A stretch of DNA of 40,272 nucleotides from an uncultured Chitinophaga sp. (GTDB lineage: Bacteria; Bacteroidota; Bacteroidia; Chitinophagales; Chitinophagaceae). Every line of letters begins with the position of its first letter. Within the stretch, counting starts at the first letter, position 1. The notes beneath the pieces are model-generated. The model had not been told where the DNA came from. It made no database searches and worked only from the letters and a program-made list of their open reading frames with translations. Location of the stretch: contig NZ_CAMLHC010000051.1 in assembly GCF_946479755.1 (NCBI RefSeq), positions 1 to 40,272 on the forward strand, given 5' to 3'. A program made the translations under genes and the position numbers. Below are positions 33,617-40,272 of the stretch, piece after piece.

Positions 33617-34159
33617 GTGGATATACATTTTGGTAAGGCTAAAGACCAGGAGAAGCTGGTAGAAGAGTGTTTTCATACCTACTTTGATGGGCTGCACCGT
33701 TATGCCTTCACGATCCTGAAAGACAATGACGAGGCAAAAGACGCTGTACAGGCGGTTTTCCTGAAACTGTGGGAGAAAAGGGCGGATATTGACGAACAAC
33801 AATCCGTTAAATCCTACCTGTACACGGCGGTATATCATTACTGTCTCAATGTCAAACGGCATGAGAAGGTGAAGGACAACTACCTGGCACAACGTCCGCC
33901 GGCCTTTGAACACCACAATGAGCTGGTGAGCAAGGAGACACACCGGCGGATCATGGAGCATATCGACAGTCTTTCTCCGCAATGCAGGCTGATCTTCAGC
34001 AAAAGCCGGTTTGAAGGCCGGAAATATGCGGAAATAGCGGCGGATCTGGGCTTATCCGTTAAAACGGTGGAAGTGCAGATGGGGAAGGCCCTGAAGATAT
34101 TAAGAGCGAAGTTGTTCGACATCATGATGATGATATTGTTTGCCTGTTTGTTTTTATGA
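33617..34159 (+). CDS. ECF RNA polymerase sigma factor (FecI-like) with hydrophobic C-terminal tail
   Basis: A 180-residue ECF sigma factor starting at GTG 33617; no in-frame ATG is near. Region 2 is clear: YFDGLHRYAFTILKDNDEAK then AVQAVFLKLWEKRADID. Region 4 has SPQCRLIFSKSRFEGRKYAEIA followed by the helix-turn-helix LGLSVKTVEVQMGKALKILR. The last 16 or so residues, after RAKLFD, are strongly hydrophobic (IMMMILFACLFL), long enough to touch or enter the membrane. The FecR-type anti-sigma gene begins 18 bp downstream. It would direct transcription of a cell-surface-signalled regulon, perhaps including its own operon. Confidence 0.92.
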   Translation: MDIHFGKAKDQEKLVEECFHTYFDGLHRYAFTILKDNDEAKDAVQAVFLKLWEKRADIDEQQSVKSYLYTAVYHYCLNVKRHEKVKDNYLAQRPPAFEHHNELVSKETHRRIMEHIDSLSPQCRLIFSKSRFEGRKYAEIAADLGLSVKTVEVQMGKALKILRAKLFDIMMMILFACLFL

Positions 34160-34177
34160 GTTTCAATTTAAAAGATC

Positions 34178-35170
34178 ATGAGCACTGCTGAAAACCTGCC
34201 ATATGAACTATTAGGAAGATATTTTTCCGGGGAAGCCACCCCGGAAGAGGCAATGGCTGTAGACGACTGGATCAGGGAACACCGCGACCACCGGAAGCTG
34301 TACGACCAGGTGGCGGCAGTATGGGACGATGCGGCGCTGAAACAGCGTTACCAGTTGCCCGATAAGGCCATGGCCCTGCAGGAACTGAAGGCAAAGATGA
34401 CTACCCGGCCGGTTGTCCGGCAGATGCTGCCGCCGGGCCGTATCGCTGCGGCACTCGTATTGCTGGCGGGTGTGGCGGCTATCCTGTTTTTCCTGCTCCG
34501 TTCCCAAAGCGGACCGAAGGCGCTGGCGGTGGTAGCCAGACAAGCCGGCGAGGCTGTCCTGCGGGACACGCTGCCGGACCAGTCCACAGTGGTGCTCAAC
34601 AGTCATGCTGCTTTGCAATACGCGTCAGGTTTTCAAGATACGGTCCGTTGGGTTAAATTATCCGGGGAAGCGTGGTTTGATGTAACTTCGCAGCCGCGTA
34701 AACCGTTTATTGTTGCAGTGGGTGATATCCGCATCGAGGTACTGGGCACTTCCTTTAATGTACGGCAGTCAGACACGACGATTGCGGTGATGGTGAAAAC
34801 CGGCGCCGTGCGTATGTCGAGGGGCGACAGCAGCATACAGGTAAAAGCCGGGCAGGAAGGCGTATATCACATAGCCCGTAAAGAGCTGGGGCTCACTGCC
34901 GGCGCGTTTAACAGCAATCAGCTCGGGTATGCCACCCGGGTGTTTAATTTCGAGAACATCACCCTGAAACAGATCACCGCGCAACTGGAAAAAGCCTACG
35001 GTATCCGGGTAGTATTTGAAAATAAAGCACTGGAAGACTGTACGATGAGCAGCTCATTTGAAAACAAACCTATAGAATACGTTTTCGAGGTTATATCCGT
35101 TACATTGAATGTCACATGCAGATTTGAAAAAGACAAGGTCTTCATCAGCGGCGCCGGCTGCGGTGGGTAA
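34178..35170 (+). CDS. FecR-family anti-sigma factor
   Basis: A 330-residue single-span protein. The cytoplasmic N-terminus (LLGRYFSGEATPEEAMAVDD, then WIREHRDHRKLYDQ) is the DUF4880-type sigma-binding part. A membrane helix lies at about 88-107 (IAAALVLLAGVAAILFFLL). The FecR periplasmic domain follows (about 125-230: VLRDTLPDQSTVVLNSHAAL, WVKLSGEAWFDV, VLGTSFNVRQ). The C-terminal DUF4974/STN-like domain (about 255-325) begins FNFENITLKQITAQLEKAYG and is the part expected to meet an outer-membrane signalling partner. The gene ends inside the start of the next one, so the two are translationally coupled. Confidence 0.93.
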   Translation: MSTAENLPYELLGRYFSGEATPEEAMAVDDWIREHRDHRKLYDQVAAVWDDAALKQRYQLPDKAMALQELKAKMTTRPVVRQMLPPGRIAAALVLLAGVAAILFFLLRSQSGPKALAVVARQAGEAVLRDTLPDQSTVVLNSHAALQYASGFQDTVRWVKLSGEAWFDVTSQPRKPFIVAVGDIRIEVLGTSFNVRQSDTTIAVMVKTGAVRMSRGDSSIQVKAGQEGVYHIARKELGLTAGAFNSNQLGYATRVFNFENITLKQITAQLEKAYGIRVVFENKALEDCTMSSSFENKPIEYVFEVISVTLNVTCRFEKDKVFISGAGCGG

Positions 35171-36674
35171 ATGGCTGTTGATCGTCTTATTGCTTTCGGG
35201 AGTCTTACAGAGTTACAGCCAGTCAGCCGCTGTCAATCTTCAGAAAAATATTACCATCCCTGCAGGGGAGATGCCGCTGGATAAGCTGTTGAAGGCGGTG
35301 GGACAACAAACCGGTACGCGCTTCTCCCTGAATACCCGTAAATTCTCTCCGTCCCGCCTGATCCGCATACGTCAGAAAACACAGCCGCTGGGCACTTTAC
35401 TGGAAGATATCCGCAAGCAGACCGGCATCAGTTATAAACTGCTGGGCGGTCATGTTATTTTCGTAGATGCGCCAGCGGCGAAACAGGTGGTAGCTACCAC
35501 TACCACAGCCCTGCCTGCCGCCAAAGTAAAAGTGCCTGTACGACCGCCGGCCGCCGGCGCAAAAACGGTGGTAACTGCAGCGGTGACAAAAAAGATTTCC
35601 GCAACGAAGCCCACCGTAGATTCCGCAGCCCTGGTTCATCGTGCGGCTACGGATACGGCTATTATTATACGAGATACTGCCATTGCCGGTATACGGCGCG
35701 ATACGCTGGATTCCCTGCCTGCCACTGCCGGCATAAGAAAAGATACGCTGCCGCACAGGAAAGACACGGGGCTGCTGAATTTATCGCTGCGAAATGCATC
35801 GCCCGAAGGGCAAAAAGAAAGAAAAGGGTGGGGGATAGGAAGTATTGAATTTCCCGGTATCGGAACATCTGCTCCGCCGGATACAACGGTGAAAAAACAA
35901 GATCCTGCACCGCCACTCACGGCAGAGGCTATACGGAAACAGCCCGCTGCCAACAATCCTCAGCAGAAAACAACTAACTTCCCGGAAACCGCTGCCTCAC
36001 AGCAGGCCGGCGGTACGGGTAAGGCTGCACGCCCACAACAATCCAGCGGTAGCAGGGAGCGTTCCTTCTTCCTGTCCAACTGGTTTCGCCGGTCATCCGG
36101 CGGTGGTATCCGCAACAGCAGTGATGGTCCGCGGCCTGGCCTTATCCCTTTTGCCGGCGTAGGTGTTTCCCTGGAAGAATCATTTATCGTCAACGGACAG
36201 CTACAGGCAGGCATGCCCTTCCTGTATGCGCTGGCTTCCTGGGGCACCGGTCGCAATGCGTCCGGGCTGCGGTACGGTGCGGGTATCTCCGCTCCGCTGG
36301 GAGAGAACTGGCGGCTGCATCTGCAGGGCACCACAGGGAGAATGCAGTTCGATTATGACTCCGCCACTTTTTTAAAGAAGGAAATCCGTATGCGCTGGCA
36401 GAAGCTGGCGCTAATCGCAGAACGGCGGCTCAACGACCATCTGGGCGTGCAGGCAGGCATATCGCTGAATATACTGCGGACGGAATATTATGCTATGGAC
36501 AGGCCTGAACCCCTGGGACGTGAGGAAGAAGCGGCCCTTAAAGACGTACGTTATTTCAAACCGCTATATACCATCAGCGATACTTTCAGCCCTGATGCGG
36601 CGGATAACCGGAAAATGTGGCTGGGCGTACAGGTGAGTGTTATTTACCGGTTGCATTTCCGGAAAGCGCAGTAA
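35166..36674 (+). CDS. STN-domain protein with low-complexity linker and predicted small outer-membrane barrel
   Basis: I start at GTG 35166, which overlaps the FecR stop by 5 bp and gives a good signal peptide (GKWLLIVLLLSGVLQSYSQ); an ATG at 35109 would place 19 polar residues in front. The protein is then 502 residues. Residues about 29-102 form a secretin/TonB short N-terminal (STN) domain (ITIPAGEMPLDKLLKAVGQQ). Residues about 103-320 are a Pro/Ala/Thr/Lys-rich linker. Residues about 330-502 have alternating beta-strand patterns like a small barrel (LIPFAGVGVSLEESF, GLRYGAGISAPLGENW), ending VSVIYRLHF. There is no TonB plug and no 22-strand barrel, which is unlike the usual third partner of sigma/FecR operons. 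Confidence 0.75.
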   Translation, partial: GKWLLIVLLLSGVLQSYSQSAAVNLQKNITIPAGEMPLDKLLKAVGQQTGTRFSLNTRKFSPSRLIRIRQKTQPLGTLLEDIRKQTGISYKLLGGHVIFVDAPAAKQVVATTTTALPAAKVKVPVRPPAAGAKTVVTAAVTKKISATKPTVDSAALVHRAATDTAIIIRDTAIAGIRRDTLDSLPATAGIRKDTLPHRKDTGLLNLSLRNASPEGQKERKGWGIGSIEFPGIGTSAPPDTTVKKQDPAPPLTAEAIRKQPAANNPQQKTTNFPETAASQQAGGTGKAARPQQSSGSRERSFFLSNWFRRSSGGGIRNSSDGPRPGLIPFAGVGVSLEESFIVNGQLQAGMPFLYALASWGTGRNASGLRYGAGISAPLGENWRLHLQGTTGRMQFDYDSATFLKKEIRMRWQKLALIAERRLNDHLGVQAGISLNILRTEYYAMDRPEPLGREEEAALKDVRYFKPLYTISDTFSPDAADNRKMWLGVQVSVIYRLHFRKAQ

Positions 36675-36678
36675 AAAA

Positions 36679-37467
36679 TCAGGCTACGCTCTTAGCCGGG
36701 TCCTGCTGGAAAATATGCGTCAGCATTTTATACAGCTCGGGATGTTTCTCCGACAACAAATCGGGTCTTTCAAAAAAATACTCAGAAATAACTGCAAAAA
36801 ATTCTGCCTGGTTAGTGGCGCCGTACGGGTTAATATCGGTGCGGCCTTCGGTCATTTCCTGGATGGTCTGATGCACCAGTTTAAGCCACGGAATACTGTA
36901 GCTGTGCTCCAGTAGTTTGGTAGGAAGCCCGTCTACAGAACCATCGGCTTTGTCCAGCAGGTGTACGAACTCGTGGATGGCGGTATTGCTTTTGTCGGTG
37001 GTATTGGAAAAGCCTTCCCGCAGCGCGGAGCGGGAAAGGATCATCTGCCCGTTGAGCGCGCCGCTGCCTACCATGCCCAGGATATTCCGGCGGTTGCCTT
37101 CATACTGGTACGATTCGTCAAAGGTGTCGGGGTAGAGGATCACGTTGGTGAGATTAAAATACTCCCAGTTTTTAAAGCCGAAGATGGGGATGATGGCGCT
37201 GGCTGCCACCAGTACGCGGTCAAGTGCTTCTACTTCCGTTCCTACGCCTTCGATATGCGTCCTTTTCAGGAAACGTTGTACCTGTTGCTCAAAGCGGTTT
37301 TTATCCGCTTCCGTGAGTTGCTGGTAGTAGCGTACATGTGTTTGCAGCAGTTCCCGGTAGGTGTCGGGAACTGCTGTTTTTTTCAATTGATGGCGGTTGA
37401 CCTGGTTCTTGAGGTACAAGAACAGGATGAGCCCTATCATTATTAATCCGAATAATACCATGATCAT
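36679..37467 (-). CDS. MtfA-like zinc metallopeptidase with N-terminal membrane helix
   Basis: A 262-residue protein with an N-terminal membrane helix (residues 1-20) and an MtfA/Peptidase M90-type domain. The zinc motif is HEFVH at 165-169 in SNTAIHEFVHLLDKADGSVD, with Glu222 in QAEFFAVISEYFF as the probable third ligand. Other family marks are the YYQQLTEADKNRFEQQVQRF segment and VILYPDTF. E. coli MtfA is a soluble aminopeptidase controlled by the Mlc repressor; here the protein is membrane-anchored and no Mlc gene is near, so that role should not be assumed. It starts 17 bp after the M28 peptidase gene, so the two form an operon. Confidence 0.9.
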   Translation of the reverse strand: MIMVLFGLIMIGLILFLYLKNQVNRHQLKKTAVPDTYRELLQTHVRYYQQLTEADKNRFEQQVQRFLKRTHIEGVGTEVEALDRVLVAASAIIPIFGFKNWEYFNLTNVILYPDTFDESYQYEGNRRNILGMVGSGALNGQMILSRSALREGFSNTTDKSNTAIHEFVHLLDKADGSVDGLPTKLLEHSYSIPWLKLVHQTIQEMTEGRTDINPYGATNQAEFFAVISEYFFERPDLLSEKHPELYKMLTHIFQQDPAKSVA

Positions 37468-37484
37468 GTTACCGGGTGTTATTG

Positions 37485-39104
37485 TTATTTCCGGTACGCC
37501 TTGAACTCAGAGCCTTGTTTCCATTGCGGGAAAGTGCTTTCGTTGCTGAGGGTATAGCCAACGTCGAACATGAGGCGTACATCTTCTACCATGCCGTCCA
37601 TCACCCAGGTATCAGGGTTAAACTCGTCAGCGGGGGAGTGGTAACGTAAACGGTTATACTCTGCAGTTTTTTCTTTGCCGGAGCCGGGAGCTTTGCCTAA
37701 GATATCGTTGCCTGGGCCCAGGTATAAACCGGGGATACCCTTTTTAGCAAAGTTAAAGTGATCTGAGCGGAAAAACCAGCCGCCTTCGGGATTGGCTTCC
37801 GGAACGGTCACGCGGCCCTGTTTGGCCGCCGCCCGATGGGCATATTCGTCCAGTTCCGACTGGCCCATGCCGATCACGGTCACGTCTTTGGTGCGGCCAA
37901 AAGTATTGAGTACGTCCAGGTTGATGTCTGCCACTGTTTTTTCGGCTTTGAAAACAGGGTGACTGGCATAGTATTCGGAGCCGAGCAGGCCTTGTTCTTC
38001 GCCGGTGACGGAGAGGAACAGCACGGAGCGGGCGGGTTTCTGTTGAAGGCGGGTGAAAGCGGTGGCCAGTTCCAGCAGGCCGGCGGTGCCGGTGGCGTTG
38101 TCTACGGCGCCGTTGTAGATAGAGTCGCCTTTCACCGGTTCACCGATACCGAAATGGTCCCAGTGGGCCGAAAATACTACGCATTCATCGGGTCTTTTGC
38201 TGCCCGGCAGTATGGCCAGCACGTTATGGGAAGTGGATTTTTTGATGGTATTGTTGATCACCAGCGATGTTTGCAGGTGGAGGTCCACCGGTTTAAAATC
38301 CTTCTGTTTCGCTTTTTCCATGATATCGGGGGAGATGCCGGCCAGCTGGAAAATTTTCCTGGCGGCGTCCTGGGTGATCCAGCCTTCGAGGGCGGTCCTC
38401 GACATATTATTGTCTGCCGTCTGCAGATGTAGTTTGGAGTTGGACCATCCGCTGCGCACTACCTTCCAGGGGTAGCTGGCGGAGGCTGTTTCATGGATGA
38501 TGATCACTCCCGCAGCGCCTTGCCGGGAGGCTTCTTCGAATTTGTAGGTCCACCGGCCGTAGTAGGTCATGGTGCGGCCTTTAAAAAGCGTGTTGTCGGC
38601 GAAGCCGGGGTCGTTGATCATCACGATGACGGTCTTGCCTTTCACATCCAGGCCGGCATAGTCGTTATGGCCGTATTCCGGCGCCACGATACCGTAACCG
38701 GCAAACACCAGTTCCGAATTACTGATGCTGACCTGCTCCTGTACGCGGCGGGTGCCTGCCACATAATCGTCGAGGTATTGTAACGACACTTCGCCTTTGG
38801 CGCCTTTGACAACCAGGTTGCCGGCGGGTTTGGAGCCGATGGACACCATAGGCACTTCCTGGAAGTAACTGTTGCCATTGCCGGGCTTCAGTCCCAGCGC
38901 TTTGAACTGTGCCGCCAGGTAGTGGATGGCGCTGTCTTCGCCGCGGGTGAAAGGCTTGCGGCCTTCAAAGGCGTCGGAGGCAAGTACCTGTATATGCCTG
39001 GCGAAACTGTTGGCATTGATCGCCCGGATGGCGGACGAATCCTGGGCGTGAACGCCCTGCCACAGCAGGGAGGCGGCCATGCTAAAGAGTATGGGTGCTT
39101 TCAA
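37485..39104 (-). CDS. Exported M28-family zinc peptidase with PA domain
   Basis: I start at TTG 39104, giving 539 residues with a standard signal peptide (KAPILFSMAASLLWQGVHAQ). The frame is open to 39128, and an ATG at 39080 would shorten the signal. A protease-associated (PA) insert lies at about 130-240. The M28 core carries the five zinc ligands in order: VFSAHWDHFG (His), GAVDNATGTAGL (bridging Asp), VTGEEQGLLGSEYY (Glu-Glu), ADINLDVLN (Asp) and FRSDHFNFAKKGIP (His). It is probably a periplasmic or surface aminopeptidase or dipeptidase. It is the first gene of a two-peptidase operon and divergent from the second sigma factor. Confidence 0.92.
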   Translation of the reverse strand: MKAPILFSMAASLLWQGVHAQDSSAIRAINANSFARHIQVLASDAFEGRKPFTRGEDSAIHYLAAQFKALGLKPGNGNSYFQEVPMVSIGSKPAGNLVVKGAKGEVSLQYLDDYVAGTRRVQEQVSISNSELVFAGYGIVAPEYGHNDYAGLDVKGKTVIVMINDPGFADNTLFKGRTMTYYGRWTYKFEEASRQGAAGVIIIHETASASYPWKVVRSGWSNSKLHLQTADNNMSRTALEGWITQDAARKIFQLAGISPDIMEKAKQKDFKPVDLHLQTSLVINNTIKKSTSHNVLAILPGSKRPDECVVFSAHWDHFGIGEPVKGDSIYNGAVDNATGTAGLLELATAFTRLQQKPARSVLFLSVTGEEQGLLGSEYYASHPVFKAEKTVADINLDVLNTFGRTKDVTVIGMGQSELDEYAHRAAAKQGRVTVPEANPEGGWFFRSDHFNFAKKGIPGLYLGPGNDILGKAPGSGKEKTAEYNRLRYHSPADEFNPDTWVMDGMVEDVRLMFDVGYTLSNESTFPQWKQGSEFKAYRK

Positions 39105-39283
39105 AATAAGATAATTAATAATAAACAAAAACCATTCATGATAAAAATAACGAAATTAAAAATACGAAAAGCGGGAGGCGGATTTACAAGTCATTCACAA
39201 TAAAAGAAGCGGTTGTTTCAATCTAAACCCTTAATTTGCCGCCAGAAATCAGAACAACAATTGCTCCCCACGGGCCAACCAAA

Positions 39284-39937
39284 ATGCTCAGCTGTATGCT
39301 CAACGCACATCGCTCAACCGAATCCAGCGCAGGCCGGTACGGTGAAAAGGATTACGCCGGCTTCTGGTATGAAATGCAGCAGGACAATGAACAGGGACTG
39401 TATAAAATTTACCATGACCTCTACGATAATTTCTACCACTATGGTATATCCGTGGTGCTGGACAAAGGCATGGTAAAAGAAGCCATCAACGACATTTTTG
39501 TAGACATCTGGCGCAAGCGCCACCAGCTCGACATGCCGGAAAATATCCAGGCGTATTTGTTTATCTGCTTTAAAAGAAAACTGTATAAACTGCTGACCAA
39601 AAGCCAGAAAGGTACTGTGCTGGCCGACAGCCAGCTGTTCCCCGAGCCGGAGGAGCAGCCCTACGAAACAGTGCTGATACGCCAGGAAACCGACAGCCTG
39701 GTAAAACAAAAGCTGGAAAAAATGCTGGCACTCCTCACCAGTCGCCAGAAAGAATTTATCAGGATGCGTTTCTACGAAGACCTGAGCATAGAGGAAATAG
39801 CTGTTAAGACCGCCGCCACTCCCCGGACCATCTATAACACCATCCACAACGCCCTCGTACGTATCCGGGAGGTCTATAACGATGCCACTTTTATCGCGCT
39901 ACTGCTGCTTTTGATCGATCTGGAAAATTTTTCCTGA
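39284..39937 (+). CDS. Second ECF sigma factor (FecI-like) with hydrophobic C-terminal tail
   Basis: A 217-residue sigma factor from the ATG at 39284 (ATG 39296 and an upstream TTG frame start at 39236 are alternatives). Region 2 reads LYKIYHDLYDNFYHYGISVV then VKEAINDIFVDIWRKRHQLD. Region 4 reads LLTSRQKEFIRMRFYEDLSI, followed by the helix-turn-helix EEIAVKTAATPRTIYNTIHN. It ends, like the first sigma factor in this window, with a hydrophobic tail (FIALLLLLIDLENFS). A FecR gene starts 44 bp downstream, so this is an independent surface-signalling module. Confidence 0.9.
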   Translation: MLSCMLNAHRSTESSAGRYGEKDYAGFWYEMQQDNEQGLYKIYHDLYDNFYHYGISVVLDKGMVKEAINDIFVDIWRKRHQLDMPENIQAYLFICFKRKLYKLLTKSQKGTVLADSQLFPEPEEQPYETVLIRQETDSLVKQKLEKMLALLTSRQKEFIRMRFYEDLSIEEIAVKTAATPRTIYNTIHNALVRIREVYNDATFIALLLLLIDLENFS

Positions 39938-39981
39938 TTTCTTTGGTAAAAAAAGAAAGATACCCCCCTCTTTATAGTTAA

Positions 39982-40272
39982 ATGCCTGCTATGGACTTAC
40001 AGCAGTATAAGGCCGAAGACTTTATATTAAATGACTCATTTGTGCGTTACTGCCTCCGCAGCAACGATACAGACGTGCAGTTCTGGGAAGACTGGCTGGA
40101 ACGGTACCCGCATAAGCAGGAAGAAGCTGCCAAAGCCCGGGAATGGTTGTTCCGGCTGGGCCTGCGCATTACGCCGGAAGAAAAGGAAGCCGAGTTCGGC
40201 AAACTGAAAGCCGCGCTGGCGGTGGCCGATACGCCGGTCAGGAAGATCTCCTGGAAGCGGATCGCCCGCATC
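39982..40272 (+). CDS. FecR-family anti-sigma factor, N-terminal part (cut by window end)
   Basis: The frame opens at ATG 39982 (or ATG 39991) and runs off the window after about 97 codons. The visible part is the cytoplasmic sigma-binding domain of Bacteroidota FecR proteins: the EDFILNDSFVRYCLRSNDTD segment, then FWEDWLERYPHKQEEAAKA. The membrane helix, FecR domain and C-terminal DUF4974 domain should lie beyond the edge. It sits 44 bp after the sigma gene, the usual arrangement. Confidence 0.88.
   Translation, partial: MPAMDLQQYKAEDFILNDSFVRYCLRSNDTDVQFWEDWLERYPHKQEEAAKAREWLFRLGLRITPEEKEAEFGKLKAALAVADTPVRKISWKRIARI

Noticed and set aside
40047..40271. Minus-strand frame at the window end
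   Set aside because: It is antisense to the FecR N-terminal domain, which is recognisable on the plus strand.

Overview
The window looks like chromosomal DNA of a Bacteroidota bacterium, most probably of the Chitinophaga/Chitinophagaceae type (genus is inference). Reasons: promoters of the TTTG-N19-21-TAnnTTTG type, FecI-like sigma/FecR pairs, TonB-dependent receptors and a SusC-type plug module, MacB-like permeases without a local ATPase, DUF1080 and MEKHLA proteins, and moderate GC content with AT-rich intergenic spaces. I see no rRNA, tRNA, CRISPR array, transposase or phage gene.

Layout. 1-306: end of a 14-bp minisatellite, then an AT-rich control region. 346-5215: drug-efflux operon (TetR regulator, TolC-like channel, EmrA-like adaptor, EmrB-like 14-helix MFS pump), closed by a strong terminator. 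5352-14430 (minus strand): a giant alpha-2-macroglobulin protein carrying an embedded TonB-plug-like module, then a DUF962/Mpo1-type membrane protein, then a TonB-dependent receptor. 14506-16298: beta-hydroxyacid-type dehydrogenase, HxlR regulator and a divergent DoxX protein. 16384-18318 (minus): flotillin-like SPFH protein with four N-terminal repeats. 19027-21426: MacB/FtsX-type permease. 21546-22223 (minus): ricin-lectin-like lipoprotein. 22224-23513: 1.3 kb without a credible ORF but with several inverted repeats.

23514-29641 holds a sugar region: a ROK kinase behind a promoter bracketed by two LacI-type operators, then a Tat-exported Gfo/Idh/MocA oxidoreductase and a Sec-exported HEAT-repeat protein with two DUF1080 domains. 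Oxidoreductase plus DUF1080 is the signature of 3-keto-glycoside processing in the periplasm. 29987-32209: a thiamine-diphosphate enzyme paired with a MEKHLA-domain protein, function unknown. 32276-33481 (minus): di-haem cytochrome c peroxidase lipoprotein.

33617-36674: ECF sigma factor, FecR anti-sigma factor and an unusual third partner (STN domain, long Pro/Ala/Thr linker, small predicted barrel, no TonB plug). 36679-39104 (minus): two-metallopeptidase operon (M28 then MtfA-like). 39284-40272: a second ECF sigma factor followed by a FecR gene that runs off the window.

The best leads for new biology are the sigma/FecR/STN-barrel operon, the macroglobulin-plug fusion, the ThDP enzyme-MEKHLA pair, the vault-like repeat architecture of the SPFH protein, and two well-formed operator/promoter architectures (efflux operon and ROK kinase).
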